The notes beneath the pieces were generated by a model that made no database searches, had not been told where the DNA came from, and worked only from the letters and a program-made list of their open reading frames with translations. This document shows, in pieces, positions 1-6,539 of a stretch of DNA of 10,757 bases. Every line of letters starts with the position of its first letter. The stretch's first letter is position 1. The stretch comes from Flavobacteriales bacterium UBA974 (GTDB lineage: Bacteria; Bacteroidota; Bacteroidia; Flavobacteriales_D; Sanyastnellaceae), in contig DBBW01000003.1 of assembly GCA_002292405.1 (NCBI GenBank), positions 1 through 10,757 on the forward strand, given 5' to 3'. The position numbers and the translations under genes were made by a program.

Positions 1-72
1 TAGCCCCGGCAGGAATCGAACCTGCATCTAAACTTTAGGAAAGTCCTATTCTATCCATTGAACTACGGGGCC
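1..72 (-). tRNA. tRNA-Arg, anticodon CCT
   Basis: The minus strand folds into a full 72-nt cloverleaf. The acceptor is GGCCCCG against CGGGGCT (G1-U72 wobble, six further pairs), with discriminator A73 at the window edge. The D stem is GTTC/GAAT, the anticodon stem GGACT/AGTTT with loop TTCCTAA, and the T stem GCAGG/CCTGC with loop TTCGATT. Loop positions 34-36 read CCT, which decodes the arginine codon AGG. Whether 3' CCA is encoded cannot be seen because the gene ends at the first base of the window. Its 5' end directly abuts the T-tract of an intrinsic terminator, and no promoter of its own is visible in the 110 bases upstream. Confidence 0.95.
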
Positions 73-106
73 AAAAAAACGCCGCCGAGAGATTTCTCAG
101 CGGCGT
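73..106 (-). terminator. Intrinsic terminator between the two tRNA genes
   Basis: On the minus strand the bases complementary to 81-90 and 95-104 form a 10-bp stem (one G-U pair) with a four-base loop. Two further pairs (80/105 and 79/106) can close it. It is followed at once by seven consecutive T residues (complement of 73-79). The asymmetry is informative: the one wobble is U-G in the minus-strand RNA but a C-A mismatch in the plus-strand RNA, so the structure is built for leftward transcription. It would end the transcript of the upstream CAT-anticodon tRNA. Confidence 0.85.
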
Positions 107-115
107 CTCTGTCAG

Positions 116-188
116 TGCGCCTGGTAGGATTTGAACCTACGACCAATGGATTATGAGTCCACTGCTCTAACCACTGAGCTACAAGCGC
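116..188 (-). tRNA. tRNA with CAT anticodon (elongator Met or Ile2)
   Basis: The minus strand gives a 73-nt cloverleaf. The acceptor is GCGCTTG/CAGGCGC with A73, the D stem GCTC/GAGC, the anticodon stem GTGGA/TCCAT with loop CTCATAA, and the T stem GTAGG/CCTAC. The anticodon is CAT. It is not the initiator: position 1-72 is a paired G-C and the anticodon stem lacks the three stacked G-C pairs. The D arm and variable loop (TTGGTCG) look like tRNA-Ile2, whose C34 becomes lysidine, but the acceptor has only one of the two C-G pairs (C4-G69, then U5-G68) that E. coli TilS favours. I therefore leave Met versus Ile2 open. The gene has its own promoter and terminator. No 3' CCA is encoded; the bases following on the minus strand are CTG. 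Confidence 0.93.
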
Positions 189-199
189 AAATCGAAATG

Positions 200-232
200 C
201 AAAAGTACTGCTTAATCTACAAGAACTTCAAA
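200..232 (-). promoter_or_regulatory. Bacteroidota-type promoter for the CAT tRNA
   Basis: On the minus strand TTTG (232-229) is followed 21 nt later by TACTTTTG (207-200). This is an exact match to the -33 TTTG and -7 TAnnTTTG consensus known for the primary sigma factor of Bacteroidota. The predicted start is about 7 nt downstream, near 193, about five bases before the mature tRNA 5' end at 188. The -33 box lies within the last codons of rnr and the -7 box lies just beyond its stop codon. Confidence 0.75.
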
Positions 233-2431
233 CTCAAGCTGACGTTTTGCAAGGTTAGCTGAAACGACCCTTACAGTGACCTCATCTCCTAGAGCAATTA
301 GCTTTCTTGACCGCATTCCTTCAAAACCGATTCGTTCGTCATCGTAGACCCAGTGGTCATTCGGAAGCGCATCTTTAGGAACGAATCCTTCACATTTGTT
401 TTCCTGAATCTCAACGAAAAGTCCTCGTGGAATTGCTCCTGCGACAAGACCTTTGTAGGTTTCACCTATGCGAGTCATTAAATACTCCACCTGCTTGTAC
501 TTAATACTGGCGCGCTCAGCTTCTGCGGAACGCTTTTCCATAATACCGCTGTGGTGGCAACGAGAGTCGAGTTCGTTTTGGTCTGCATCCTTACCACCAT
601 CAAGATAATGCTGTAACAAACGATGCACTATTACATCCGGATATCGGCGTATGGGTGACGTAAAATGCGTGTAATACGGGAAAGACAGGCCGTAGTGACC
701 TATGTTCGTACTCGAATACTCCGCCTTTGCCATAGACCTAATCGCCATGGTCTTTACCGTCCCCTCCTCCGGTGTTCCAGCAGTAGCTTTTAACAGATCT
801 CGAATGAGAGCTTCAGCATTGCCCTTTTGGGGTTTAGGCAATTCATGGCCAAACCTCCTCACAAATACCCTAAGCGTTTGAAGCTTCTCCGGATCGGGAT
901 TATCATGCACTCTGTAAATACTTGTTCTCGTAGGGGTTTTCTTCTCTGGGTGAACTTTAGCGAGGAAGCGGGCTACTCTAACATTGGCAAGTAGCATGAA
1001 ATCTTCTATGAGCTTGTTCGATTCCCTCATCCTTTTAATGACCACACGTAATGGCTTTCCAGACTCATCAAGTTCGAACCTCACCTCCTCTGTATTGAAG
1101 TCTATGCCGCCATTTTCAAATCTATTCTCGCGGAGTTTTGTTGCGAGTTTAAACATTAAAGCGAGCTCGTCGGCGAGATCTCCCTCCCCGGTTTCAAGCC
1201 TTACTTGTGCGTCTTCGTATGCAAATCTTCTGTCTGAGTGAATGACCGTTCTCCCGAACCATTCATTGATTACGTTGGCCTCTTCGTCCATTTCGAAGAC
1301 CGCGCTGAAGGCAAACTTATCTTCGTTAGGGCGAAGTGAGCACAAGTCGTTAGAAAGCACTTCTGGAAGCATCGGAATCGTTCTGTCAACCAGGTAAACG
1401 GATGTCGCGCGACTAATGGCCTCATCATCGATTGCGCTTCCTGGTTTGACGTAATACGAAACATCTGCGATATGAATACCCACCTCTATATTTCCGTTTT
1501 TCAACTTCTGCAAACTCAAAGCATCGTCGAAATCCTTTGCATCCGCCGGGTCTATGGTCATTGTCAGAACGTCACGCATATCACGACGTTTCGCTATTTC
1601 CTTTTTGTCAAGACCTACTTTGCTTTTCGCGCTCGGGATAAACTGCTGGGCCTCTTGTTCTACTTCGGGCGGAAACTCAAGTGGCAATCCATACTCCGCT
1701 AAAATGGCATGCATTTCAACATCATTGTCTCCTTCCTGACCCAATACTTTAACTACATGTCCGAGAGGGGCGTCGTCTTGCGAGTCCCAAGATTTAAGTT
1801 CTACGAGAACCTTGTCGCCCTGAATCGCTCCATTCAGTGAGCGACCTGGGATAAAGAAGTTTGTGTGAAGTCTTGTGTCCGAGGGGTGGCCGAACGCATA
1901 GTCTTTCACTTGTTCTATGGTAACCACATATACCTTGCGCATACGTTGAATGACTTTCGAAACATAGGGGATTGCTTTGCTGCGACTTTTTGCCCACTCT
2001 ACTTCGACCGTATCCCCCCAAAATGAATTCCCTGTAGAACCCTTTGATAATTTTATTTCAGATCCATCGTCTTGCATGACAAACCCTCTTCCGAAACGAG
2101 TAATTTGTATTACTCCTGAAGTGGCTTGAACTTCTTCTGCCATCAGTAAATATTTTCCTCGTCCTAGGTCTTCAAGCTTGCCTTTCGTTGCCAAATCACT
2201 CAGCAACTCCATGATGAGATTTTTGACATCGTGATTGAGCACCCCCAAAGCAGACGATACCTGCTTGTGATTTAACTGTTTATCAGGTCTTCTTTGGAAG
2301 ACTTCTAAAATCGTTCTGCGTAAATCTTTTGGTGAATTCGAACTCGAAACTCCATGTTGACCTCTTTGGCCTTTGCTACCCCTGTCTGATTTATTTCCTT
2401 TAGGCCAGCTTCCTCTTTTTTTCCTTCCCAT
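212..2431 (-). CDS. rnr: Ribonuclease R (RNB-family 3'-5' exoribonuclease)
   Basis: A 739-residue hydrolytic 3'-5' exoribonuclease that degrades structured RNA in the cytoplasm and takes part in rRNA and tRNA quality control. Domain order fits the family: a winged-helix-like N-terminal region (about 35-95), cold-shock/OB folds (about 100-235), the RNB catalytic domain (about 285-610) and a C-terminal S1 domain (about 655-738). The catalytic motif TIDPADAKDFDDA at 292-304 keeps the four metal-binding aspartates (D294, D300, D302, D303), and HFTSPIRRYPD is at 589-599. The first 27 residues are strongly basic (MGRKKRG and similar), whereas the Lys-rich tail that follows S1 in E. coli RNase R is absent. 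The ATG at 2431 is the natural start. The gene is divergent from the methyltransferase at 2534, and a tRNA gene follows its stop by 23 nt. It looks intact. Confidence 0.97.
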   Translation of the reverse strand: MGRKKRGSWPKGNKSDRGSKGQRGQHGVSSSNSPKDLRRTILEVFQRRPDKQLNHKQVSSALGVLNHDVKNLIMELLSDLATKGKLEDLGRGKYLLMAEEVQATSGVIQITRFGRGFVMQDDGSEIKLSKGSTGNSFWGDTVEVEWAKSRSKAIPYVSKVIQRMRKVYVVTIEQVKDYAFGHPSDTRLHTNFFIPGRSLNGAIQGDKVLVELKSWDSQDDAPLGHVVKVLGQEGDNDVEMHAILAEYGLPLEFPPEVEQEAQQFIPSAKSKVGLDKKEIAKRRDMRDVLTMTIDPADAKDFDDALSLQKLKNGNIEVGIHIADVSYYVKPGSAIDDEAISRATSVYLVDRTIPMLPEVLSNDLCSLRPNEDKFAFSAVFEMDEEANVINEWFGRTVIHSDRRFAYEDAQVRLETGEGDLADELALMFKLATKLRENRFENGGIDFNTEEVRFELDESGKPLRVVIKRMRESNKLIEDFMLLANVRVARFLAKVHPEKKTPTRTSIYRVHDNPDPEKLQTLRVFVRRFGHELPKPQKGNAEALIRDLLKATAGTPEEGTVKTMAIRSMAKAEYSSTNIGHYGLSFPYYTHFTSPIRRYPDVIVHRLLQHYLDGGKDADQNELDSRCHHSGIMEKRSAEAERASIKYKQVEYLMTRIGETYKGLVAGAIPRGLFVEIQENKCEGFVPKDALPNDHWVYDDERIGFEGMRSRKLIALGDEVTVRVVSANLAKRQLEFEVLVD

Positions 2432-2439
2432 ATATAGCG

Positions 2440-2447
2440 CAAAGATG
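2440..2447 (-). promoter_or_regulatory. Possible -7 element upstream of rnr
   Basis: The minus strand reads CATCTTTG, seven of eight positions of TAnnTTTG, ending 8 bases before the rnr ATG. The start point would fall at or within a few bases of the ATG, implying a nearly leaderless mRNA. No TTG lies at the usual 17-23 nt upstream, so this is weak. Confidence 0.3.
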
Positions 2448-2519
2448 AGGCGAAATATTCAAATGAACATGACTACATCATTATTAGAATGTTAGGTGCG
2501 AGTTAAACATTCAAATAAC

Positions 2520-2527
2520 GACCTTTG
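2520..2527 (+). promoter_or_regulatory. Possible -7 element upstream of the methyltransferase
   Basis: GACCTTTG matches TAnnTTTG at seven of eight positions and ends six bases before the ATG at 2534. If it is real, transcription would begin almost at the ATG, and the in-frame TTG at 2525 would not be usable as a start because it lies inside the promoter. No good -33 box is seen at the expected spacing. Confidence 0.3.
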
Positions 2528-2533
2528 CACGCT

Positions 2534-3406
2534 ATGGGATCACACAAAATAAAAAGGTTTGTTGCGGACACGTGGAAAGACTATGAGTTGATCGATTCTG
2601 GTAAAGGAGCAAAGCTAGAAAAATTCGGGGGCATGGTGCTCGACAGACCCGAAGCTAGTGCTGTGTGGGATAGGGGGCAATCCTTTAAAGAATGGGATAA
2701 AGCTCATGCTAGTTTTGAATCAACGAGCAAGGCTGCAGGTTATTGGAAGCAGCACGGGAATACTCCCGATAGCTGGAATTTAGAATATAAATCTGAAAAC
2801 CATCCTTCACTAAGACTTAAATTTAAACTCGAAACTACACGATTTAAGCACATAGGAGTGTTTCCCGAACAAGCTTCTAATTGGGAGTATATCGCAGGAA
2901 AAATCCAAAAGGGAGATAAGCTTTTAAACCTCTTCGCCTACACCGGGGGGGCAAGCCTAGCTGCGAAAAGTGCGGGAGCAGATGTTACCCATGTCGATGC
3001 AATAAGGCAGGTCATCGATTGGACTAGGGAGAATATGGAGCTTAGTGGATTAACTGGAATTCGGTGGGTCGTAGAGGATGCTCTTAAATTTCTCAGGCGT
3101 GAAGTAAAAAGGGAGAATAAATATTCAGGAGTGGTGCTCGACCCTCCAACTTGGGGGTTGGGTCCAAAAAATGAAAAATGGAAACTTGAGCAAAGCTTAA
3201 TAGAAATCGTTAAGCTCGTTTCTCAGGTTGTAGAGCCAGGTGGATTTGTTGTGATGAATACATACTCTGGACTGCCTCCTTCTACACTTGAGACTCTTTG
3301 GCGTAGGGTTTTGCCAAATGCATCCACCGAATGCGGTGAGCTCTGTTTACAAGCTAGTGATGGGCATTTGCTTTCCACTGGTTCTCTCATTCGAGTCGAA
3401 CTATAA
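2534..3406 (+). CDS. Class I SAM-dependent methyltransferase, RlmI/COG1092-like
   Basis: A 290-residue protein from the ATG at 2534; an in-frame TTG at 2525 would add three residues and is less likely. The C-terminal two thirds form a Rossmann methyltransferase: the SAM-binding motif LNLFAYTGGAS is at 131-141, an acidic residue after strand 2 at D155 (THVDAIRQ), and VLDPPTWG at 201-208 takes the place of the motif IV DPP/NPP loop. The N-terminal 100 residues resemble the extra domain of the RlmI (23S rRNA m5C1962) group in general layout, but there is no recognisable PUA domain. The catalytic and resolving cysteines of m5C methyltransferases are not in motifs IV or VI: the motif VI region reads MNTYSGLPP, and the only cysteines are C267 and C271. 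RNA is the likely substrate, as judged from family and neighbours, but the target base is unknown. It is probably cotranscribed with miaE 14 nt downstream. Confidence 0.85.
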   Translation: MGSHKIKRFVADTWKDYELIDSGKGAKLEKFGGMVLDRPEASAVWDRGQSFKEWDKAHASFESTSKAAGYWKQHGNTPDSWNLEYKSENHPSLRLKFKLETTRFKHIGVFPEQASNWEYIAGKIQKGDKLLNLFAYTGGASLAAKSAGADVTHVDAIRQVIDWTRENMELSGLTGIRWVVEDALKFLRREVKRENKYSGVVLDPPTWGLGPKNEKWKLEQSLIEIVKLVSQVVEPGGFVVMNTYSGLPPSTLETLWRRVLPNASTECGELCLQASDGHLLSTGSLIRVEL

Positions 3407-3420
3407 TACAATCATTGAAA

Positions 3421-4044
3421 ATGTCTGAAATCGAAAAATATGAGAAGGCAAAAAAAGTTCTTCTAGGTTTAAGACTTGCAACGGATGATAAATGGGCGAA
3501 GCTTTGCGAAAACAATATTAACTCCATTCTCAATGATCACGCATGGTGCGAGCAGAAAGCTGCTTCTAATGCCATCAGTGTCATCACAAAGTTCCCGATG
3601 CACACAGACTTGGTAGAAGCTCTGACTAAGATTGCGATTGAAGAACTCGAACATTTCGATATGGTACTCGAGAAAATGAAGGAAAGGGGTGTGAAGCTTC
3701 AGTATGAATGCAAAGACAATTACGTTGGGGAGCTATATAAGTATATGTTGAGCGAAGGTGGATCGAAAGAAAATCAGCTTGTGAGTAGGATGCTCTTTTC
3801 TGCCATGATAGAAGCAAGAAGTTGTGAGCGTTTCAGACTGTTAACTGAAAAACTTACCGATCCTGACCTGGTAGAATTTTACAGAGAGTTAATGATTTCT
3901 GAGGCTCACCATTACACGACCTTTCTAAAATTTGCCAGAAAATATGGTGGCAACATCGATGTTGATGCCCGGTGGCAGAAATTTCTTGATTTCGAAGGAG
4001 AAGTAATAAAACGATATGGCATTGTAGAAACCATGCACGGTTAA
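3421..4044 (+). CDS. miaE: tRNA 2-methylthio-N6-isopentenyladenosine hydroxylase MiaE
   Basis: A 207-residue cytoplasmic non-haem di-iron monooxygenase. The family hydroxylates the isopentenyl chain of ms2i6A at position 37 of tRNAs that read UNN codons, using O2. The ferritin-like helical bundle is clear and the di-iron ligand pattern is complete: E44 (HAWCEQKAA), E75 and H78 (EELEH), E131 (MIEARSCERF), and E161 and H164 (SEAHHY). Length matches bacterial MiaE. The ATG at 3421 is chosen over an in-frame TTG at 3415. It lies 14 nt behind the methyltransferase gene, so the two are probably one operon devoted to RNA modification. It converges on the TonB-dependent receptor gene with 13 nt between the stops. 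The two tRNAs in this window do not read UNN codons and are not expected substrates. Confidence 0.93.
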   Translation: MSEIEKYEKAKKVLLGLRLATDDKWAKLCENNINSILNDHAWCEQKAASNAISVITKFPMHTDLVEALTKIAIEELEHFDMVLEKMKERGVKLQYECKDNYVGELYKYMLSEGGSKENQLVSRMLFSAMIEARSCERFRLLTEKLTDPDLVEFYRELMISEAHHYTTFLKFARKYGGNIDVDARWQKFLDFEGEVIKRYGIVETMHG

Positions 4045-4057
4045 TCTACCCTTGTTT

Positions 4058-6499
4058 TTACCCACCTAGTGTCCATCTTAACCCAGCATAAGACATTCGG
4101 CCCATAATCGGAGCGTAAACAAGACTGGCGTCAAAGTTCTCAAGGTCAAGAACACCGTCATGAACGCCAACAATAGGAGACATCTGCATGACGTTTGTAA
4201 TATTCTCTATCCCTATGTAAAGCTCTAGGTTGCCAGGTAATATTTGAGTAAACTGAATGTTCGCCTGAGTAAAAGAAGGTGAGACGCTCGGGTGCATATT
4301 CTCCATTGGGTCCATCGGGTCCATTGGGTTGTCTGGATCCATTCCCATCGTCATACCACCTGGAACAGGCAGTGCCTGAGGTCCCACCCATTGAATAGTC
4401 GCATCAATTCTGGTCTGCTTTCCTGCTAAAGACTCTTTGCTTGCATAACTCCATTGGGTAAAAGCTCTGTGTTTGGATACGTATGGGTCTTGTTGCATTT
4501 CAAAACCATAACCTGAATCATAATCACCAGAAGCATAGCCAGTAACAGCATCTACCCATCTATACGCTGCTTTTACATCCATTCTCCTGTGAAAAGACCA
4601 ATCAAACTCTATCTGAACAGTCTTTGAGCTAGATCGTGACTGATACCCCCCGACATTGTTTAGATTATAGATGCTTACTTCGTGTGGAGAGTTGTATAAA
4701 TCGACAATGATTCTGTTGTCAAAATTTGTATAGTACCCGTCTAAAGAAAGTGAAGCCTCTCTAGAGTTTAGTCGGAATTTAGAAACCAGGTTTAAACCTA
4801 AATTAGTTGCTACTTCTGGGGCCAAATCTTCTTGAATATCCCAGCGTCTGTTACTCGCCCAAGATCCCAATTGTTCCATAAACACATTTGCCGTTCTGAA
4901 CCCACGTCCCACAACAAGTTTAACAGACGTCTCCTCCGCGACTGAATAACGAACATGCAATCGAGGAGAGGTAAAATTGCCGTAAAGGTTGTGATGATCC
5001 CCTCTTAGTCCAGCTACAACAACCAAGCGTTCTCCTGCTGTCCATGTGTATTCAAAGAAAGCCCCTGGAACAATTTCTGTACGAGAAATTGTGTCATTTG
5101 CAGTATCCCACTCGTTGTATTCTGCTCCCCATGTCCCTGTCTCATTAAAATCATCATAAACAAAACTAAGACCGGTAGTAAATTTGTGATCCGTATTGTT
5201 AATGATGCTAGAGAAGAGCATGTTGCCTCTAAAATAATCTTCTGTTCCCTGATAGCTCCTGTTGCCAAACTTATGTTCTTGCTTATGAGTAGAAGCAAAA
5301 AATTGACTACCTATCGATTGCCAAGACTTATCAGGAAAGACATATCCAGTTTTTGCCGACGCTTCTAATCTAGATATAGTTGTCGCGGCAGTCCATGCAG
5401 ACGAATCCGTATTTGCCAGATAGGGTTTTAAAAGGTCAAAAGGTGAGTTCGACTCTGAGTAGGCCGAGGATTGACCTGCAAGCCTTTTCATCATGACAGA
5501 AGAAATTGTATACTCACCACGAATACCTCTGTCACCACGAAATTTCCATTCATTCCTTAAGACTATATCTCGTTTTAAAGGTGTGTCAAGAAAAGTGTCA
5601 TCATTTCGGTCATTTATAAAAGTGCCGAGCTCGGCGTGGGATAAGAGAGCTGTGCTCCAGCGCCTGCTCACTTGATGTCTACTCACGTGATTCCATTCTA
5701 ATCTTCCGTCACCACTTATATACAAATTAATGTGCAGTGGCTCCGCATTTTCCGGATTTCGCATCGCAACATTGATTTGGCCTGTAATGCTCTCGTAACC
5801 GTTAGTTACCGATCCTGACCCTTTTGAAATAGAAATGTTATCTATCCAAGGACCAGGAATAAAAGACAGGCCTTGCACAACATTTAACCCTCGTGGTCCT
5901 GGAAGATTGTCTACAAGAAGTTGGGTATATTTTCCATCTAAACCTAACATCCGAATCTGACGAGTTCCTGTTACAGCGTCTGTAAAAGAAGCGTCCACAG
6001 AAGCGTTTGTTTCAAATGCTTCACTTAGGTTACAACAAGCCGCTTTTGTAAGTTCTTTCCTATTAAGCTGCTGGATATTCAATGGGTCGAGAAGAGAAAT
6101 AGAGGTCGTAGATTTTCTGGTTTCTACCTTTGCCTCATTTAACAGAACTCCAGGTAAGAGTGGTATATCTAAATAATCCCAGCCTGTATACATTATCCAT
6201 ACAGTCTCATACCCAATCATGCTTACTTGTAGTGTGTCTCCTATATTAAAAGCTGGTATCTTAAAAAACCCGAAAAGGTCAGTCATCGTACCCACTGTCG
6301 TTCCTTTCCAAATCACTGTCGCCCCAGGCAACACATCGTATACATTCTCGCCTTCATGTTCGCCCGCTTCGTGGTTATGACCAATATGAGATTCTGGAGC
6401 GAGAACTTTTCCTTTTACATGTTTCTGAGCGGAGATATTTGGCATAGCTAACCAACTAACTATAAATACTACTAAGCATAGGGATTTCAAAAGCTTCAT
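4058..6499 (-). CDS. TonB-dependent outer-membrane receptor, putative metal-linked
   Basis: An 813-residue TonB-dependent receptor that would move a substrate through the outer membrane with energy from TonB-ExbBD. The ATG at 6499 is chosen because it gives a clean signal peptide (MKLLKSLCLVVFIVSWLAMP, cleavage near NISA-Q); the frame stays open to 6616 but that would overlap the preceding gene. A carboxypeptidase-regulatory-like domain follows (about 26-115), interrupted by a His-rich stretch at 38-48 (HIGHNHEAGEH). The plug domain (about 145-250) carries KAACCNLSE with adjacent cysteines at 155-156, and then SKGSGSVTNGYESITGQINV at 225-244. The rest is a beta-barrel ending in LRWTLGG. A Met-rich insert lies at 716-735, with MTMGM and then a (PMD)3 repeat, probably in a late surface loop. 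The gene follows an HMA-domain protein by 40 nt. These features suggest copper or another soft metal, but the substrate is inferred, not shown. Confidence 0.9.
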   Translation of the reverse strand: MKLLKSLCLVVFIVSWLAMPNISAQKHVKGKVLAPESHIGHNHEAGEHEGENVYDVLPGATVIWKGTTVGTMTDLFGFFKIPAFNIGDTLQVSMIGYETVWIMYTGWDYLDIPLLPGVLLNEAKVETRKSTTSISLLDPLNIQQLNRKELTKAACCNLSEAFETNASVDASFTDAVTGTRQIRMLGLDGKYTQLLVDNLPGPRGLNVVQGLSFIPGPWIDNISISKGSGSVTNGYESITGQINVAMRNPENAEPLHINLYISGDGRLEWNHVSRHQVSRRWSTALLSHAELGTFINDRNDDTFLDTPLKRDIVLRNEWKFRGDRGIRGEYTISSVMMKRLAGQSSAYSESNSPFDLLKPYLANTDSSAWTAATTISRLEASAKTGYVFPDKSWQSIGSQFFASTHKQEHKFGNRSYQGTEDYFRGNMLFSSIINNTDHKFTTGLSFVYDDFNETGTWGAEYNEWDTANDTISRTEIVPGAFFEYTWTAGERLVVVAGLRGDHHNLYGNFTSPRLHVRYSVAEETSVKLVVGRGFRTANVFMEQLGSWASNRRWDIQEDLAPEVATNLGLNLVSKFRLNSREASLSLDGYYTNFDNRIIVDLYNSPHEVSIYNLNNVGGYQSRSSSKTVQIEFDWSFHRRMDVKAAYRWVDAVTGYASGDYDSGYGFEMQQDPYVSKHRAFTQWSYASKESLAGKQTRIDATIQWVGPQALPVPGGMTMGMDPDNPMDPMDPMENMHPSVSPSFTQANIQFTQILPGNLELYIGIENITNVMQMSPIVGVHDGVLDLENFDASLVYAPIMGRMSYAGLRWTLGG
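4302..4328 (-). repeat. Three 9-bp tandem repeats coding (PMD)3
   Basis: The unit TCCATYGGG occurs three times head to tail on the plus strand (4302-4310, 4311-4319, 4320-4328), with one synonymous difference in the middle copy. On the coding strand it gives PMD-PMD-PME and forms the core of the Met-rich loop of the TonB-dependent receptor. The repeat is in frame, so copy-number change would lengthen or shorten the loop without breaking the gene. Confidence 0.85.
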
Positions 6500-6539
6500 G
6501 TTAATCTCTATAGTGGCAACATTTAGGCAAGGCCAAATA

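Noticed and set aside
116..188. Initiator tRNA-fMet
   Set aside because: Position 1-72 is a G-C pair rather than the initiator mismatch and the anticodon stem lacks three consecutive G-C pairs.
984..1241. Plus-strand open frame of 85 codons opposite rnr
   Set aside because: It is antisense to conserved RNase R sequence, has Ser-rich low-complexity content and no recognisable domain.
4041..4060. Possible terminator between the convergent miaE and receptor genes
   Set aside because: There is a T-rich stretch (4054-4059) but only a 3-bp stem (GGT/ACC) before it, too weak to call.
4158..4391. Minus-strand open frame of 77 codons inside the receptor gene
   Set aside because: It is an alternative frame over the Met-rich repeat region; composition follows the repeat and the receptor frame is clearly the real one.
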